DNA from: Sipunculus nudus | Taxonomy: Eukaryota > Annelida > Sipuncula > Golfingiida > Sipunculidae | NCBI GenBank assembly: GCA_026874595.1 | Contig: CM049320.1 | Span: 6,391,464 to 6,455,463, forward strand | DNA: 64,000 bases | Direction of reading: 5' to 3' | In this document: positions 1-11,525 of the stretch, in pieces | Numbering within the stretch: the stretch's first letter is position 1 | Layout of the letters: every line of letters starts with the position of its first letter | Notes under the pieces: generated by a model | What the model was told of the DNA's origin: nothing | The model's input: the letters and a program-made list of their open reading frames with translations, nothing else | Databases searched by the model: none | Made by a program: the position numbers and the translations under genes

Positions 1-606
1 GACGACCGTGCGATCCCTAGCGTGCGAATGAATCCGGACAGACAGACAAACAGATTCCCGTGAATTATAGTATGATGCCTAATATACTTGAGGCAAGAAC
101 CCTATCTGAGCTTCAGTCTCAATGTTAACAAAAAGCTGAAAATTAAAAAAAATCAGGATATTTTGTTGGCTGAACATAATAACATCTAGAAATATGAAGG
201 TTATACTTTGAATCTGACATAAAAGAAAACAGTTCTTTATACAAGTTTCTTTATCTCCAATAGTTCATATTGTATAATACTGTATGGCAAACAAACAAAC
301 ACACACTGAATGCAAGTTCAATGCCTGAAGTAATATATGTACATTGAGTGTTAAGAGATCTGAAAATTTTGCAAATTTATCCAATAGATTTCTTCCTGGC
401 AAACATAAATGGAATCATCTCCATGTATCACCACCAACAAATACAGCATAATCCAAATATTATTTACAGTTAAAAGGCCCTTAAGATGTGTGACACGGTT
501 CAATATGAGCTATACATAGAGAGCATTATAGCCTCAAGGTACTACTGAATAAATACCTATCAATCCCCCACTGGTATGTTTACCTCTTATACCTTATACC
601 TTACAG
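1..606. other. Left edge: repeat tail then unannotated AT-rich DNA
   Basis: The first 60 bases contain a GACAGACAGAC-type tract like those near the ends of dispersed elements at 8.9 and 41.3 kb, so this is probably the tail of one more copy. The remainder shows no gene or repeat I can support. Confidence 0.3.
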
Positions 607-758
607 AAACGAGCTAGTACAGGTGAGAGCACTTACAATACCCTTACACAATACTATGCTCCTCACTTGGGCACCTTTCTAACACATACTAAGGAATATT
701 TGGACATCTTTTATGCTCACCCAATTTGTGATAACCTTCCTTTAGAACCTCTGTCCAG
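607..758 (+). CDS. Weak exon candidate, unknown product
   Basis: Open for 50 codons between an acceptor with a pyrimidine-rich tract (TATACCTTACAG) and a TCCAG/GTAAGC donor, beginning KRASTGESTYNTLTQYY. The frame is open from 553 and closes at the TAA inside the donor. A stretch this long arises by chance in AT-rich DNA and the opposite strand has a rival short open stretch, so this is only a candidate. Confidence 0.2.
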
Positions 759-1853
759 GTAAGCACCTGTGTTGATACAGGGTATCTGTTAATTAAACAT
801 CTCTCAGGTAGGTAATGATAGGGTTAACTCCGCCCTGGCTTTCAAGGGAACAGCTGTACTGTTTAAGTACAAGACCAAATTATTTAAGGTCACTGATTAC
901 ATTTGTTAACATATGGTCCCTGTGGGAATGGACAAACCTTGATTCTCAGCTGTAGACGGTAAAGAACATAATACACATTAACATGTAATCAAATTAAATG
1001 CATTTAAAAAGTTGAATATCTTTTATATTTATTTCAGTTACATACCTAAAACATGACATTCCTTGCAGGTTTTAATATTAAATAAGAGAATGTAATTACC
1101 TGAGAATATGAAGTATCTTATTAATATGTTTAACATGTATTGCATTTGTTTATGAGCGCCAGGTCATCTTATGGAAAGATAATGTAAACCTGCCCTATGA
1201 TCTGACATAACTTAATGAAATGTTACATCCTGGCCTAGTGGTTAAGGCATTACCCCCACTAGAGGCTGCAAGGCAAAATCTAAAGAGAACTTGAACAAAA
1301 AATTGTCTTAAAACTACAAAGGTTGTCACTTTCATTTTTTTTTCTAGACCATTGGATAGAATGATTGGAATCGAGAAAGATTATAATTACACTATATATG
1401 ATATTGTGATGATCATATAATAATAAATGTTTCATCCTTATTCATCAGAAAAGGCCACAGTAGGAACAATGCCCTTTAGCAATTTTTCGAAATGTGTACA
1501 GTTTCACTTGTACCAGACAGATTGAGTTAATATATTGGTTTAATTATAATCTCATTTCCTTATATAGACAGCACAAAAACTGAGGTTTAAAGTAGAGGTT
1601 AAATTTATTTTTATATTTAACCATGATTTTACTTTTATCCCCTTTCTGTTAAACCTGTCATAGATTTGAATGGAACAAAAATCAAAACTAAATTTAATTC
1701 TAATTTTGTTTTTGAACTTCTGCTCAGATAGCAAGAAGTGTCAATAGCTTGTGATTGCTGACACCTACTGGTAATTCTTTAAACTAGGAGCAATTTAAGG
1801 CAATATTTGTGTTAACTTTCATACAGTTCAGTTCAGGAACTGGAAGTATTTAC

Positions 1854-2268
1854 TAGGGCTGAAACAGGTACAGAATTTTGGACTCGATTACCCGATAGAC
1901 ATTACCCAACTCGGACTCGAGTACTCGGTACCATAGCAACACAGTAAAGATAAGAAGGACATTTGTGTACTGATGCAAAATATGCATAACTTTGACTTCG
2001 TGACGGCTTAACTTTATCCCAACAAAGGAATAGATTTATGTCATAACAAGCTTGACCTTTAGATGTAAATTTGACTAGCATATGTTTAGAGCCTATGCCA
2101 GGTTACGATAATGAATAAATAGACCTACAGACTGCCTGTAAATTTGCATTAATATGTAGATATGCAGATATGCATGTACATACACGAGTACTCAAGTACA
2201 AATTTTGGACTCGAGTACTCGGTAAGTATTACCCGGACTCGAGTACTCGAGTACTCCTTTCAGCCCTC
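1854..2268. mobile_element. hAT-type MITE, 415 bp
   Basis: The element starts TAGGGCTGAAAC and ends GTTTCAGCCC-like (CTTTCAGCCCTC), so the ends match as inverted repeats over AGGGCTGAAA. It is flanked by a perfect 8-bp duplication GTATTTAC at 1846-1853 and 2269-2276. Eight-base duplications with an (A)GGGCTG start are typical of hAT transposons. The interior repeats GGACTCGAGTACTCGGTA near both ends, making long foldback arms. No transposase is present, so it is non-autonomous. Confidence 0.85.
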
Positions 2269-2276
2269 GTATTTAC

Positions 2277-5200
2277 CAAATAAAATAATATTATACAATG
2301 TCTCTATATCCATATAATTATAGTAATGGTGTTGTGCAAACTATATAAAACCACTGTTACCCATCATCTTGAATGTATTAATAAACAGAGAAAATCATCA
2401 GGCATCATTACTCATTGTGACCTCACGCATCCATGAGTCAGTCATTTAGTTTTGGTTTTTGATAAGTATAAGGCATGACAGATAAAGCTATGAAAATATA
2501 AAGTACTTATTTATCATCAAGATTATGACATGGCCAGTTGACTGCAGTGTGTTTAACAATCATCACCAAACACCACACATGTACGTATCAGGAGTCTTCA
2601 GGACCAGCTTCCCCTAAACACTTTTTGTTTCAGACACATACATTTTACTCAAGCCATATTCTTTCCTTTATTAACTTAACAAGTCACAGTATAACCTTAT
2701 TTATAAATCCACAAAGAAACAGTCACTTGTCTTCATTCACCATAATTTTATCAGTAAAATACCAAAAATCTACAAATCCCTGATGAAATAAAATTTTGCA
2801 TTTCATAGGATCACGTACAAGTGGCCACTAGGTAGCAATAATTCCAAAGTCTGCCATTTTGTCCACACTGGGTTTTTTATTTTTGTAATTTCTTATGCTG
2901 AATAACACTGAAAGTTGGCACAGATATTTAATAACCAAAAATTTAGCCACTTGATTTTTTCCCTGGTCATTCTGGCTGGACATCAGATTTTGTGAAAAGG
3001 ATACATATAAAGCCCTTGAATCCGGATGTATGTTTTTGTGAAAAAAAAACATCATAAAAGTTAGGCCTATCTTATAAGTGGTTGTTCATTGCCCAGGGAC
3101 CTGTCAACTTAATATCATGGAAGCCAGGGCTGGTAGAATTCTTTGTTATATTGATAAACTTAATACATGTGTCCCAGTGTGATTACTTATAGTCCTGACT
3201 GGACCTGATACCTTGACAGTTACAATCTTAATTAACTGACATATTTTTTAAACTGTATTCCATGGAAAAAAAATTACAACAGAGATAACACTTCTCTAAG
3301 TTTTCAAAAGTATTCAAGACAAACTTTCTGTTAGCATCATCATCACCATCGTTAATAATAATAATAAATAATAATAATAATAATAATACTTATGTTATTA
3401 ATAATAATAATAATAATTATAATAATAATACAGAAATAATCAATACAATCATTTTGAAGTAAAAATATCTATATCTTATTAATCATTAATACTGTGAAAG
3501 GGAAACACTGGATAGATACTTGATTTGAACATTTCACATAATTTCAAGCCCTTACAAAAATTCCAAACTTTTTTTTAATATGCTGTAAAGAAACAAACCA
3601 AGGCAAACAGATAACCTCTGAGCAGTTTTGTAATTAAACCACACATGACTATTAGTCAGACCACAAACCTGGTGATTCACGGTAATAATGGACTTTTATA
3701 ACAGGATCAAATATGATGCTATCTCTACATCACAACAGGAAGCTATAAAACTTAACCTGCAGTGATCTGTGAGAAAGCTGCTTCCAACCATAATTAACAG
3801 AGAATAAAGAAGTCATCCCACATCTTTTAGGGTCCCTCTCATGCCTGCCTGTGGATACATTAAGACTATCAAAGCATTTACACTTATCTATACATTATCA
3901 TCTCATTAGGTTTCTTTTATGTGTCATACTTGTATATTTGGTTTTAGGTAATTGTGTAGGGGTCTTCCCACATTGCTGATGTAAAGATTCATTAAGCAAT
4001 TATACAGATAGGTCCATTTTCAGCTTCAGTGCCTGTTTGTATATTCTACTACAATTGAAACATATACATCTATATTGATGTTATTATATATGTATGTATG
4101 TTATTATATATGTATGCATGACTCATGCTTACATCATGAAACTCCTTGACCTGAAAACATATTTCCATCTCTATCTTATCCTTATAATTATGTTTTAGAT
4201 TACAATGGAAAGATAATTTATAGTTTTCCTCATAAAATTTATTTTGAAACCCATAAATTAACATCATTTCCAAAAAATTAGCCAATCAGATGCTGTTTAA
4301 CTTTTTTCCAGCCAATGATATTTCACCTTACATGCCCTGAGAGAAAGATTCATAGTTGCATGCAATCATTACAACTCATCGATACAGAGACATCTGCCAA
4401 TATTTGGCATGGATATGTTCACCTCTATCTGTATAGTTAAAGCTCTGCCATATAATTTTTACCTAGCTGTTTTAGCTTTTATACCATACCCTAAACATTG
4501 GTTCTCTGCCTTTTTATATATAATTTTCAACTGTAGAATCCTTTGCAAACTGTGGAATCAACTTTTACTTGTCAGGTTAGTATCTCTGAATTATATGTAA
4601 TATGAAGTAAACCTTGCAATGTTACCAGTGAGTCCCTGCTATCCTGATGTATACCAGGACAGCCAACCCTGGCACTGATACACTATCAGAACATGTTGCT
4701 ATCCTTAAGAATACTAGCAATTATAATACCTATAATACCTTTTATGTATGTTTCAGTGTTCAGGGCTAAGTACTGTCAGGCAAATCACAAGATGAACTGA
4801 ATCACAATAAGACATGGCAATATTATTTATAACTAATAGCCAGAGAGAACCAAATTACCCACCTTGATGTTGATTCATGTGTATAAGAAATATTTTATTT
4901 TACAACTGGTTCACTATCAATTAATATGGCTTTTACAGTTCCAATAAAGACATATTCAAACAATTAATGGATACCAAATATTACATAAAGTTCAGTCATC
5001 TCTAGCTTTTTAGTTTTACATACATGTCTGTTTGCTAAAATAAGTTTTTTTTTAACAAATTCACAGGTAATAATGCAGCAAGCAGATATATGTGCTAAAA
5101 TTTCTTGCACAGATCATGGGTTCAGGAGAATCTGAATAAGTTCCTAACAGCCCTATCAGTGTTATACATGCACAGTTATAACATGAGTCCATTCACTAGA

Positions 5201-6160
5201 GAAACTGAGACCACTGGGATTTATACCAAGGTCACTATGACAGAGGGCACATACACTGCCTACCAAACCAACCAACCTATGATTGGATAACAAACTGGGG
5301 CTATGACTGGGATGATATTTTGGGTCCCTATTAGACCAAAATGATCCAATATCAATAATTATTATGTTTTTCTCTAATACCTATACATAATCATTTTTTT
5401 TTCAATGTAAAAAGCTTTAGAAAAAATATTAAAAATATAATAACCTGAAAATTTCATTATCCACTTCAACAGTAAGTAACCTTACCCTTCAAATTTATTA
5501 TTTTTTTATATGATTCCTTAAAATACACATAATGAACCAATGTTCATATATGATATCTCTACAAGTTTATTTCTGCTGGGAAAGAGATGTTACATCTATT
5601 AAAATCTGCATGGATTCTTTATTGAAATAGACAAAAAAATACTTTTTAACCCTTTTTCCTCAAGATCATCAGAAAATAATAAAACTAAAACCTGACAGCA
5701 GAACCATATCTGCTCAGGCAAAGATGAATATGTAATAAGGTTACACGGCAGCAAATTCCCTGTCAGACAGTCTTGTTTAGTATATATTAACCTAACCTCC
5801 ATATATACAAAACCAGATTATGTGACAAAATATGTGTGAGATAAAAACAATTGTTTTTCTTATTTAAAGTACATGTACAACCATGCATCTGTTGTATTAG
5901 CTAGCACAGCAATACCAGGAACCCTCATTAATCTGATGTATCTCTGTTTTTAATCAAAATATGGTATCTGTTTCAAATTAAAAGTTAAAAAAAAAAAAAG
6001 CCACTTTGTTTAATTTTGATATTTATTAACCTATACACATCAACTGCTGGTAATTTCAGTAATTAGGTCATTTAGATGACTAAGTGCAATATGCATATAA
6101 GGAAATGGGTATAATCAATACTGTGCTGATATAATTAACAATTTATAAGGCAATGTTTTC
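2277..6160. other. AT-rich intergenic or intronic DNA
   Basis: No coding exon, RNA gene or transposon with clear ends was recognised. It holds the AAT microsatellite near 3353-3431 and TATG-rich short repeats near 4080-4120. Confidence 0.4.
3353..3431. repeat. (AAT)n microsatellite
   Basis: Imperfect AAT/ATA trinucleotide run of about 80 bp interrupted by a TACTTATGTT segment. Confidence 0.9.
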
Positions 6161-6319
6161 TCTGAAAAAAAGGGACCAATGTGTCATGGTGCTCAGCTGC
6201 ATTCTGTAAAATTTTAGCAAATGCAAAATATGCTTATTTCTGTTGCTTTTGTTTTTATATATATAGTTAAGCACTTGAGAAAATGGCCCTCCTATTTGGT
6301 GAAAATAAATTAAAAAATA

Positions 6320-7198
6320 CAGTGAAATCCTCTAAGCTGGACATTCAAGGGATTGGAGGATTTTGTCCGTATTAGTGAGTTGTCCTGTTTAGATGAGTTT
6401 GGCATATTGCGTCAGTTTCATGGAATGTTATTGATATCCTCTGTTTTGATTATGTTTACTCTTAATTTGAAATACATTTTCAAAATAGCTTAAATATGCA
6501 TTTGAAATTTTTAAAATATAATTATAAAAAAAGGACAGAAAAAATCTTTCTTTCTCTCTTTCAACTTTATCAACTGGGCCTTGCACACTATTCTAGGTTG
6601 GATGGTTGCACTAGGTATATAGATGATTGATTATTGACAGCATTCGAACCGCATGATTATTTGTTAAATTAAGGATAGTCTTCACAACGCATTCACAATA
6701 ACAAAGTTCAAACTGTCACTAACTAGTTAAGGCTTCCCGGGCCGCACGCTGATCACAATGCACGAACTTTAGATTTTAGTGGATGGTCTTGTCAAATGAA
6801 AAGCTGTTTGAAAGCTTAGTTTTTTTTTCTGAATGGCCGGCCAATCTTTATAAAGTAATGATTGTGATATCTACCCATTAATAGAAATAAACAACAATTT
6901 CGACTGTATATTTACATGAAATATCATGATGGTTCACCACATTACGCTTGTCCTCCCAGCAGATATATGGACAAAAAAATATAACTCGTGATGTCTGTCC
7001 GCCTTAGAGGATCGAAATATGTACTGGATGCACAGGCGGGACTGGAAATTTTGTCCGTTGTCCAGGACAGTGAGTTGTCCGCTTTACTGAGTTTATGTTA
7101 AACATAATTTAGAGGCAAATTTGAAGGGACTGAGATTTAGTGTCTGCATTCGTGAGTTGTCTGCCTTACTGAGTTGTCCGCAAGTAGGAGTTTCACTG
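6320..7198. mobile_element. pogo/Tigger-like Tc1-mariner element, 879 bp, non-autonomous
   Basis: Left end CAGTGAAATCCTCTAAGC and right end (reverse complement) CAGTGAAACTCCTACTTGC, both followed by GGACA and a repeated GAGTTGTCC motif, flanked by TA at 6318-6319 and 7199-7200. TA duplication with CAGTGAAA ends and GTCCG/GAGTTGTCC subterminal repeats is the pattern of invertebrate pogo/Tigger elements. No transposase frame remains. The paralogous copy near 39000 lacks the element and shows the empty site. Confidence 0.75.
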
Positions 7199-7199
7199 T

Positions 7200-7950
7200 A
7201 TATACTTGCAAAGCTAATACTCTGACGTAACTGTCATGAATACAGTAAAAATTTTGAGTTACTGTGTTGCATATGAAATATTTACAGATCGACGGACAGG
7301 TGGACAGAAATGACTGATCCCTTTATTTCACTTTCAGGAGAAAAATGATTTTTTAGTTTATATTAAACCCTATTTTATAGCATATCCATTTTTTACATAA
7401 ATAGTTTTTAATCATATTCATTTTTTTATTTACATTTTTTATAAATTTACAAATAAAAAATTCTAAAATATAAGTAAATTCAGAATTATGAGTTGCAACA
7501 TTATTTATCCTTAGGTTGGTTCAAATCAAGTCAAATTATGCATAAACATGTATTTCATCATTTTTTAAATCACTAAATGTTTAAACTGAATTTAAAAGAT
7601 TTGTTTTTAAGTTATTATCATGTTTTCAGTACTTGTAAGCTTAATTTTATTAACTAATATAAAATAGTCAGTAAAAATTTCCCTGGTCAAATCAGGTATA
7701 CACACTGTTGGTTGGATGAGGGAGAAACAATATCATTATGCTATTAACTATCTCAATTATCATTCAATAATGAAATTATTATTCAAATCACACATGTTAA
7801 AAATGAACCAAAAGTTTTTACTCTTCTGAAGTAAGTATTCCTCATTTTATGAACTTCCACACTTTTATACAGGAAGACACAATTAGATGTACTTAAATCA
7901 TTGTAACCCCTTGTGACACAACACAACTAGAATATCAGCAGAAGCTGACA
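7200..7950. repeat. Copy 1 of a dispersed repeat (paralog at 39010-39810)
   Basis: Matches 39010-39810 nearly throughout, for example ACTCTGACNNNACTGTCATGA, the GGACAGGTGGACAGAA-type stretch and ACACTGTTGGTTGGATGAGGGA. The homology resumes at 10190-10650 against 39840-40280, so 7951-10187 is inserted material in this copy. Confidence 0.8.
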
Positions 7951-8952
7951 AAAGCCCTCAGTCAAAAGAACAGTGTTTAGGGGTGGTAACAGTGACAAGT
8001 ACTAAATATCTGTTCTCACATGGATGTATATCTGTACATGTCTCAGTTATAAATTTAAAATGGAGAGGTATGTACCATGACTCATAACAATCCATCAAAT
8101 GCTTCCTGAAAATAAGCTTCTAAGTTTTATTCTATTATAAGCTCTGTGACCTTGAAAGCAGGTCAAGGTCACCCATCTTCAAACTTGAGTGAGATTTTGT
8201 TGATATGCATCTTCACCAAAGAAATAAAATTCCTATTGTGAATCCTTTTAGAGATATCCTGCTAACAAGGCCAAAATTGAAAAATACAAGAAAAATTCAT
8301 TAAAAATCAGAAAAAAAATCAGGGGGCGCCCCCAAACTTGTGCAGCAGTTACAGACCATCAGTCCCAATGATCATAGTAAGTATTGTAAAAATCCACCCA
8401 ATGGTTCCTGAGAAATAAGCTTCTAAATGTTTTTCCTATAATCAGCTCTAAAACGTAGAAAAATAGGTCAAGGTCACCCATCTTCGAACTTGACCGAGAT
8501 TTTGTCAATATACATCTTCACCGAAAAAATAAAATTCCTACGATGAATCCTTTTAGAGATATCCCGCTCACAAGCCCAAAGTTGAAAAATCCGATCAAAA
8601 TTCATTAAAAATCAGAAATTGTAGGTGGTGCCACCAAACTTGTGTAGCAGGTACAGATTATCAGTCCCAATAATTTTAGTAAATTTTGTGAAAATCTACC
8701 AAATGGTTCCTGAATAATAAGCATCCAAGTGTTTTTCTATAATCAGCTCTAAAATGTAGAAAAATAGGTCAAGGTCACCCATCTTCGAACTTGACCGAGA
8801 TTTTGTCGATATACATCTTTACCGAGGAAATAAAATTCTGACGGTGAATCCTTTTCAAGATATCCCGCTCACAAGGTAAAAGTTAACGGACGGACGGACG
8901 GACAGCTTGGGTGACGACAAAAGCCCATCAGCCTAAGGGATGAGGGCTAAAA
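7951..8952 (+). repeat. Tandem-core dispersed element, AGCCCTCA/TGAGGGCTAA ends
   Basis: Begins near AAAAGCCCTCAGTC and ends GGATGAGGGCTAAAAATC, so AGCCCTCA is an inverted subterminal repeat. The core is about three tandem units of roughly 300 bp; the phrase GGTCAAGGTCACCCATCTTC recurs near 8163, 8468 and 8768. A GGAC tetranucleotide run precedes the 3' end. This architecture resembles bivalve pearl/Helentron-associated elements; the family assignment is inference. Confidence 0.6.
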
Positions 8953-9002
8953 ATCCAAAATGCAGCGAAAATCTAGTATAAGAATGAATTAAATGTAGAA
9001 AA

Positions 9003-10187
9003 CTAGAATACGGGTAGTCGACAAGCGACTATGTGTATCCACCAAAATCCAAGTAGGACAGGTGAAGTGAGGCATGGATTGAGTGGCAAGGGGAAATAGA
9101 GTTACATGTGTTACATATAAGAATGGATGTCTGCCACGTAAACATGATTGTAGGTGGCGGCACCTATTATTTGAACGAGAAACTATCCAAGATGTATACA
9201 CATGCAAAATTTCAGGTGGAAAAGTCAAACCACTGCAGAGATATGAGAGATTTTATTCCACAGCAGACAAACAGATGGACACTGTGCAAAAATGGCTGCA
9301 GGTGGCGCCACCATTTTTGTGTATGTTATAAAGCTATCCAAGGGCTACATTTGTAACAAATTTTTTCCTGATTGGTTTAACGAGTCCAGAGATATAAGCA
9401 TTAATGTCTGCAGTGTGAACGTGAATGAAGCTTGCACAACCTGTCATAAAGTCAAGAAAGCTATCCATGATGTATATGCATGCCGAATTACAGGTAATTT
9501 GGTCAAACCACTGCAGAGATATGAGTGATTTTAACCCAAGGCAGACAAACAGATGGACGCTGTGCAAAAATGGCTGTAAGTGGCGCCACCATTTTTATGT
9601 ATGTTATAAAGCTATCCAAGGGCTACATTTCTGTAAATTGTTTTTCCTGATTGGTCAAACAGTTCCCGAGATATGAGCTTGGATGTCTGCAGCCTGAACG
9701 GGAATGTAGATGGCGCCACCTGTAATAAAATCAAGAAAGCTATCTAGGAAGTATACGCATGCCAAATTTCAGGTGAATTAGTCAAACCACTGCAGAGATA
9801 TGAGTGATTTTAACCCAAGGCAGATGAACAGATGGACACTGTGCAAACATGGTTGTAGGTAGCACCACCATTTTTTGTGTATGTTATAAAGCTATCCAAG
9901 GGCTACATTTGTACAAAATTATTTTCCTAATCGGTCAAACTGTTCCCGAGATATGTGGGTTTATGTGTGGAAACAGACGTACAAACAGATGCTGGGCAGA
10001 GGAAAGGTCAGAGGTCAAGGCCAATTGGTTAGGCACCAGTTCACATGTGACCCGATAATTGGTGTAAGTTTTGGTAAAATTTGTCCAGTAGTCTCAGAGG
10101 AGTTCTCCGGAAATGAACGCCGCGGCGGCAGCGGCGGAACCCGGTCAAAAACATTTAGTATCCGCAAAACTTTGTTTTGGCTGATAC
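9003..10187 (+). mobile_element. GGTGGCGCCACC-core element, copy 1
   Basis: Starts CTAGAATACGGGTAGTCGAC and ends at a 30-nt imperfect hairpin (10158-10187, GTATCCGCAAAAC...TTTTGGCTGATAC). The core is tandem units of about 278 bp, each of two related halves of about 139 bp centred on GGTGGCGCCACC or a variant (9301, 9580, 9709). Each half contains GAGATATGAG. Short open frames here are repeat artefacts. Structure fits a Helentron-associated (pearl-like) non-autonomous element; that class is inference. Confidence 0.65.
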
Positions 10188-10189
10188 AT

Positions 10190-10690
10190 TTATAACATTC
10201 ATCTAATTTATGCATCCTGTCCAGTGGAGGGCTGGAGGAGGGCAGATGGGAAGCCTAGCTAAGTTGAGTCTAGGGAACCGCCTTGAGTGAGGCAGTTACT
10301 TAACATAGATGATGCTGCATCACCTGGTCTGAGTCCGCTTGATGTAAACAACATCTGACATGGTGTATGAAAACTTGAATAAAAGTTACTCTTTTTTACC
10401 AATACTTTTCAAATTTCAGATTATATTAACTTTAAACCAATGACCTATGGATCATGTGAAAATAAAATTAAATGTACATAAAGGGAAAATAATGTGCCAT
10501 AGTCAAAATAGGGCAAAATTTAAGGTAATGATTTTACATTTATGGTAATTACTAAAATAATTTACAAAACTGTTATCTGATTTCTGGTATACAATTAATA
10601 CTAAGTTGAATATAGCCATATGCTTGAAATAAGCTCTCTAGCTCAAAAAGTTATCATGAAAAGTTAAATTAGTAAATTTATTTCCTCTGT
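10190..10690. repeat. Copy 1 of the dispersed repeat, continued
   Basis: Homologous to 39840-40300: ATAACATTCATCTA, GATGTAAACAACA followed by TGACATGGTGT, and GGCAAAATTTAAGGTA. It continues the repeat interrupted at 7951. Confidence 0.7.
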
Positions 10691-11372
10691 GCTGATATTG
10701 ATATTGAAACATTTGTACCTACTTAAAATTTCTAAATTTCAATTTATAACATACTTAGAGCCTTGTTTTTAAATGGACCTGTGTATACATTTACAGATAT
10801 ACCATGTCATAAATGACAAGTTTACAAAGTCAAAGGGACAGCTTGGTCTCTTCCTCCAGCTGGGTCTATATCCCTCACATGGTCAAATCAATTAAATGTT
10901 AATCCTGCCAACAGAAACAAAAAAGATAAGATGAAAACCTTTATAAAAAGTTTAGCCAGATCTGCCACAAGAAAGTCAAAAAGTAGATCTAGGTGGGAAA
11001 GTCTGCGAATGGGAAGTAAATTGACCCCCCCCCCCCCCCACCCCCCCCCCCCCCCCCCCCCCCCGGGCTGTGAACTCTTAATTAAGGCATCAGCCCTGTC
11101 CACTAAATAGTAAACCCTTTCCCCAATAATCCTGGATCCTCCCCTGGGATCTGGGTAAATATCTGAAATATGTTGAAACACATACATGAAAAGTTTACAA
11201 ACAGATAGACCGATGCTAAGTCAAACAGATGCACACACAGACAGAGCTGATCAATATACATCCCTGCTGGTCAGTATTATTATGGGGAGAACCATACTAA
11301 CCCTGGTCATGCTGAAACAAATTATAACTTTTGGTCTGGAAAATACAGACCACCCAAATTATTCTTTCTTAC
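10691..11372. other. Non-coding, contains poly-C tract
   Basis: Presumed intron of the second minus-strand gene. A near-pure C run (11025-11064, one A) is followed by a low-copy segment ending CCTGGATCCTCCCCTG, resembling the ends of the 212-bp element at 44.4 kb. No exon seen. Confidence 0.4.
11025..11064. repeat. Homopolymer C tract, 40 bp
   Basis: Forty bases of C broken by a single A at 11040; G-quadruplex or i-motif capable. Confidence 0.9.
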
Positions 11373-11525
11373 CTCACTGTCTGAAGAGTCAGCCTCATGT
11401 CCACTCTCCCCTCCTCCATCTGATGGGAGCCTGTGGTACCCCATTAAGACAACTCCAGTGTCTGCATCACTAGCATCTTGCTGGTGTCTGACCTTAAATA
11501 TTCCATGAGTGGTCCATCTATCCAT
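11373..11525 (-). CDS. First coding exon of a second minus-strand gene (partial)
   Basis: ATG at 11525 sits in an ideal context (ACCATGG), with an in-frame TAG three codons upstream, and opens 51 codons ending at a GTAAGA donor in phase 0. The peptide begins MDRWTTHGIFKVRHQQ, continues through VVLMGYHRLP and ends in a Gly/Glu/Ser/Asp-rich tail (ADSSDSE) that offers casein-kinase-2-like sites. Such acidic N-terminal tails are common in cytosolic ends of membrane proteins, but nothing here proves that. The rest of the gene would lie at lower coordinates; no partner exon was recognised between 1 and 11372. It starts about 6 kb after the split gene ends, same strand, so the two are head-to-tail neighbours. 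Alternative: an alternative first exon of a longer transcript. Confidence 0.55.

Noticed and set aside
1232-1275. A-box-like TGGCCTAGTGGTTAAGGC suggesting a tRNA or tRNA-derived SINE
   Set aside because: No B-box (GGTTCGAATCC-like) at the right distance and no cloverleaf.
9083-10058. Overlapping short open frames with VAGGATIFxVCYKAIQGLH-like peptides (also at 36.2 and 48.2 kb)
   Set aside because: They are translations of the GGTGGCGCCACC tandem core in several frames, repeated in every copy; not genes.
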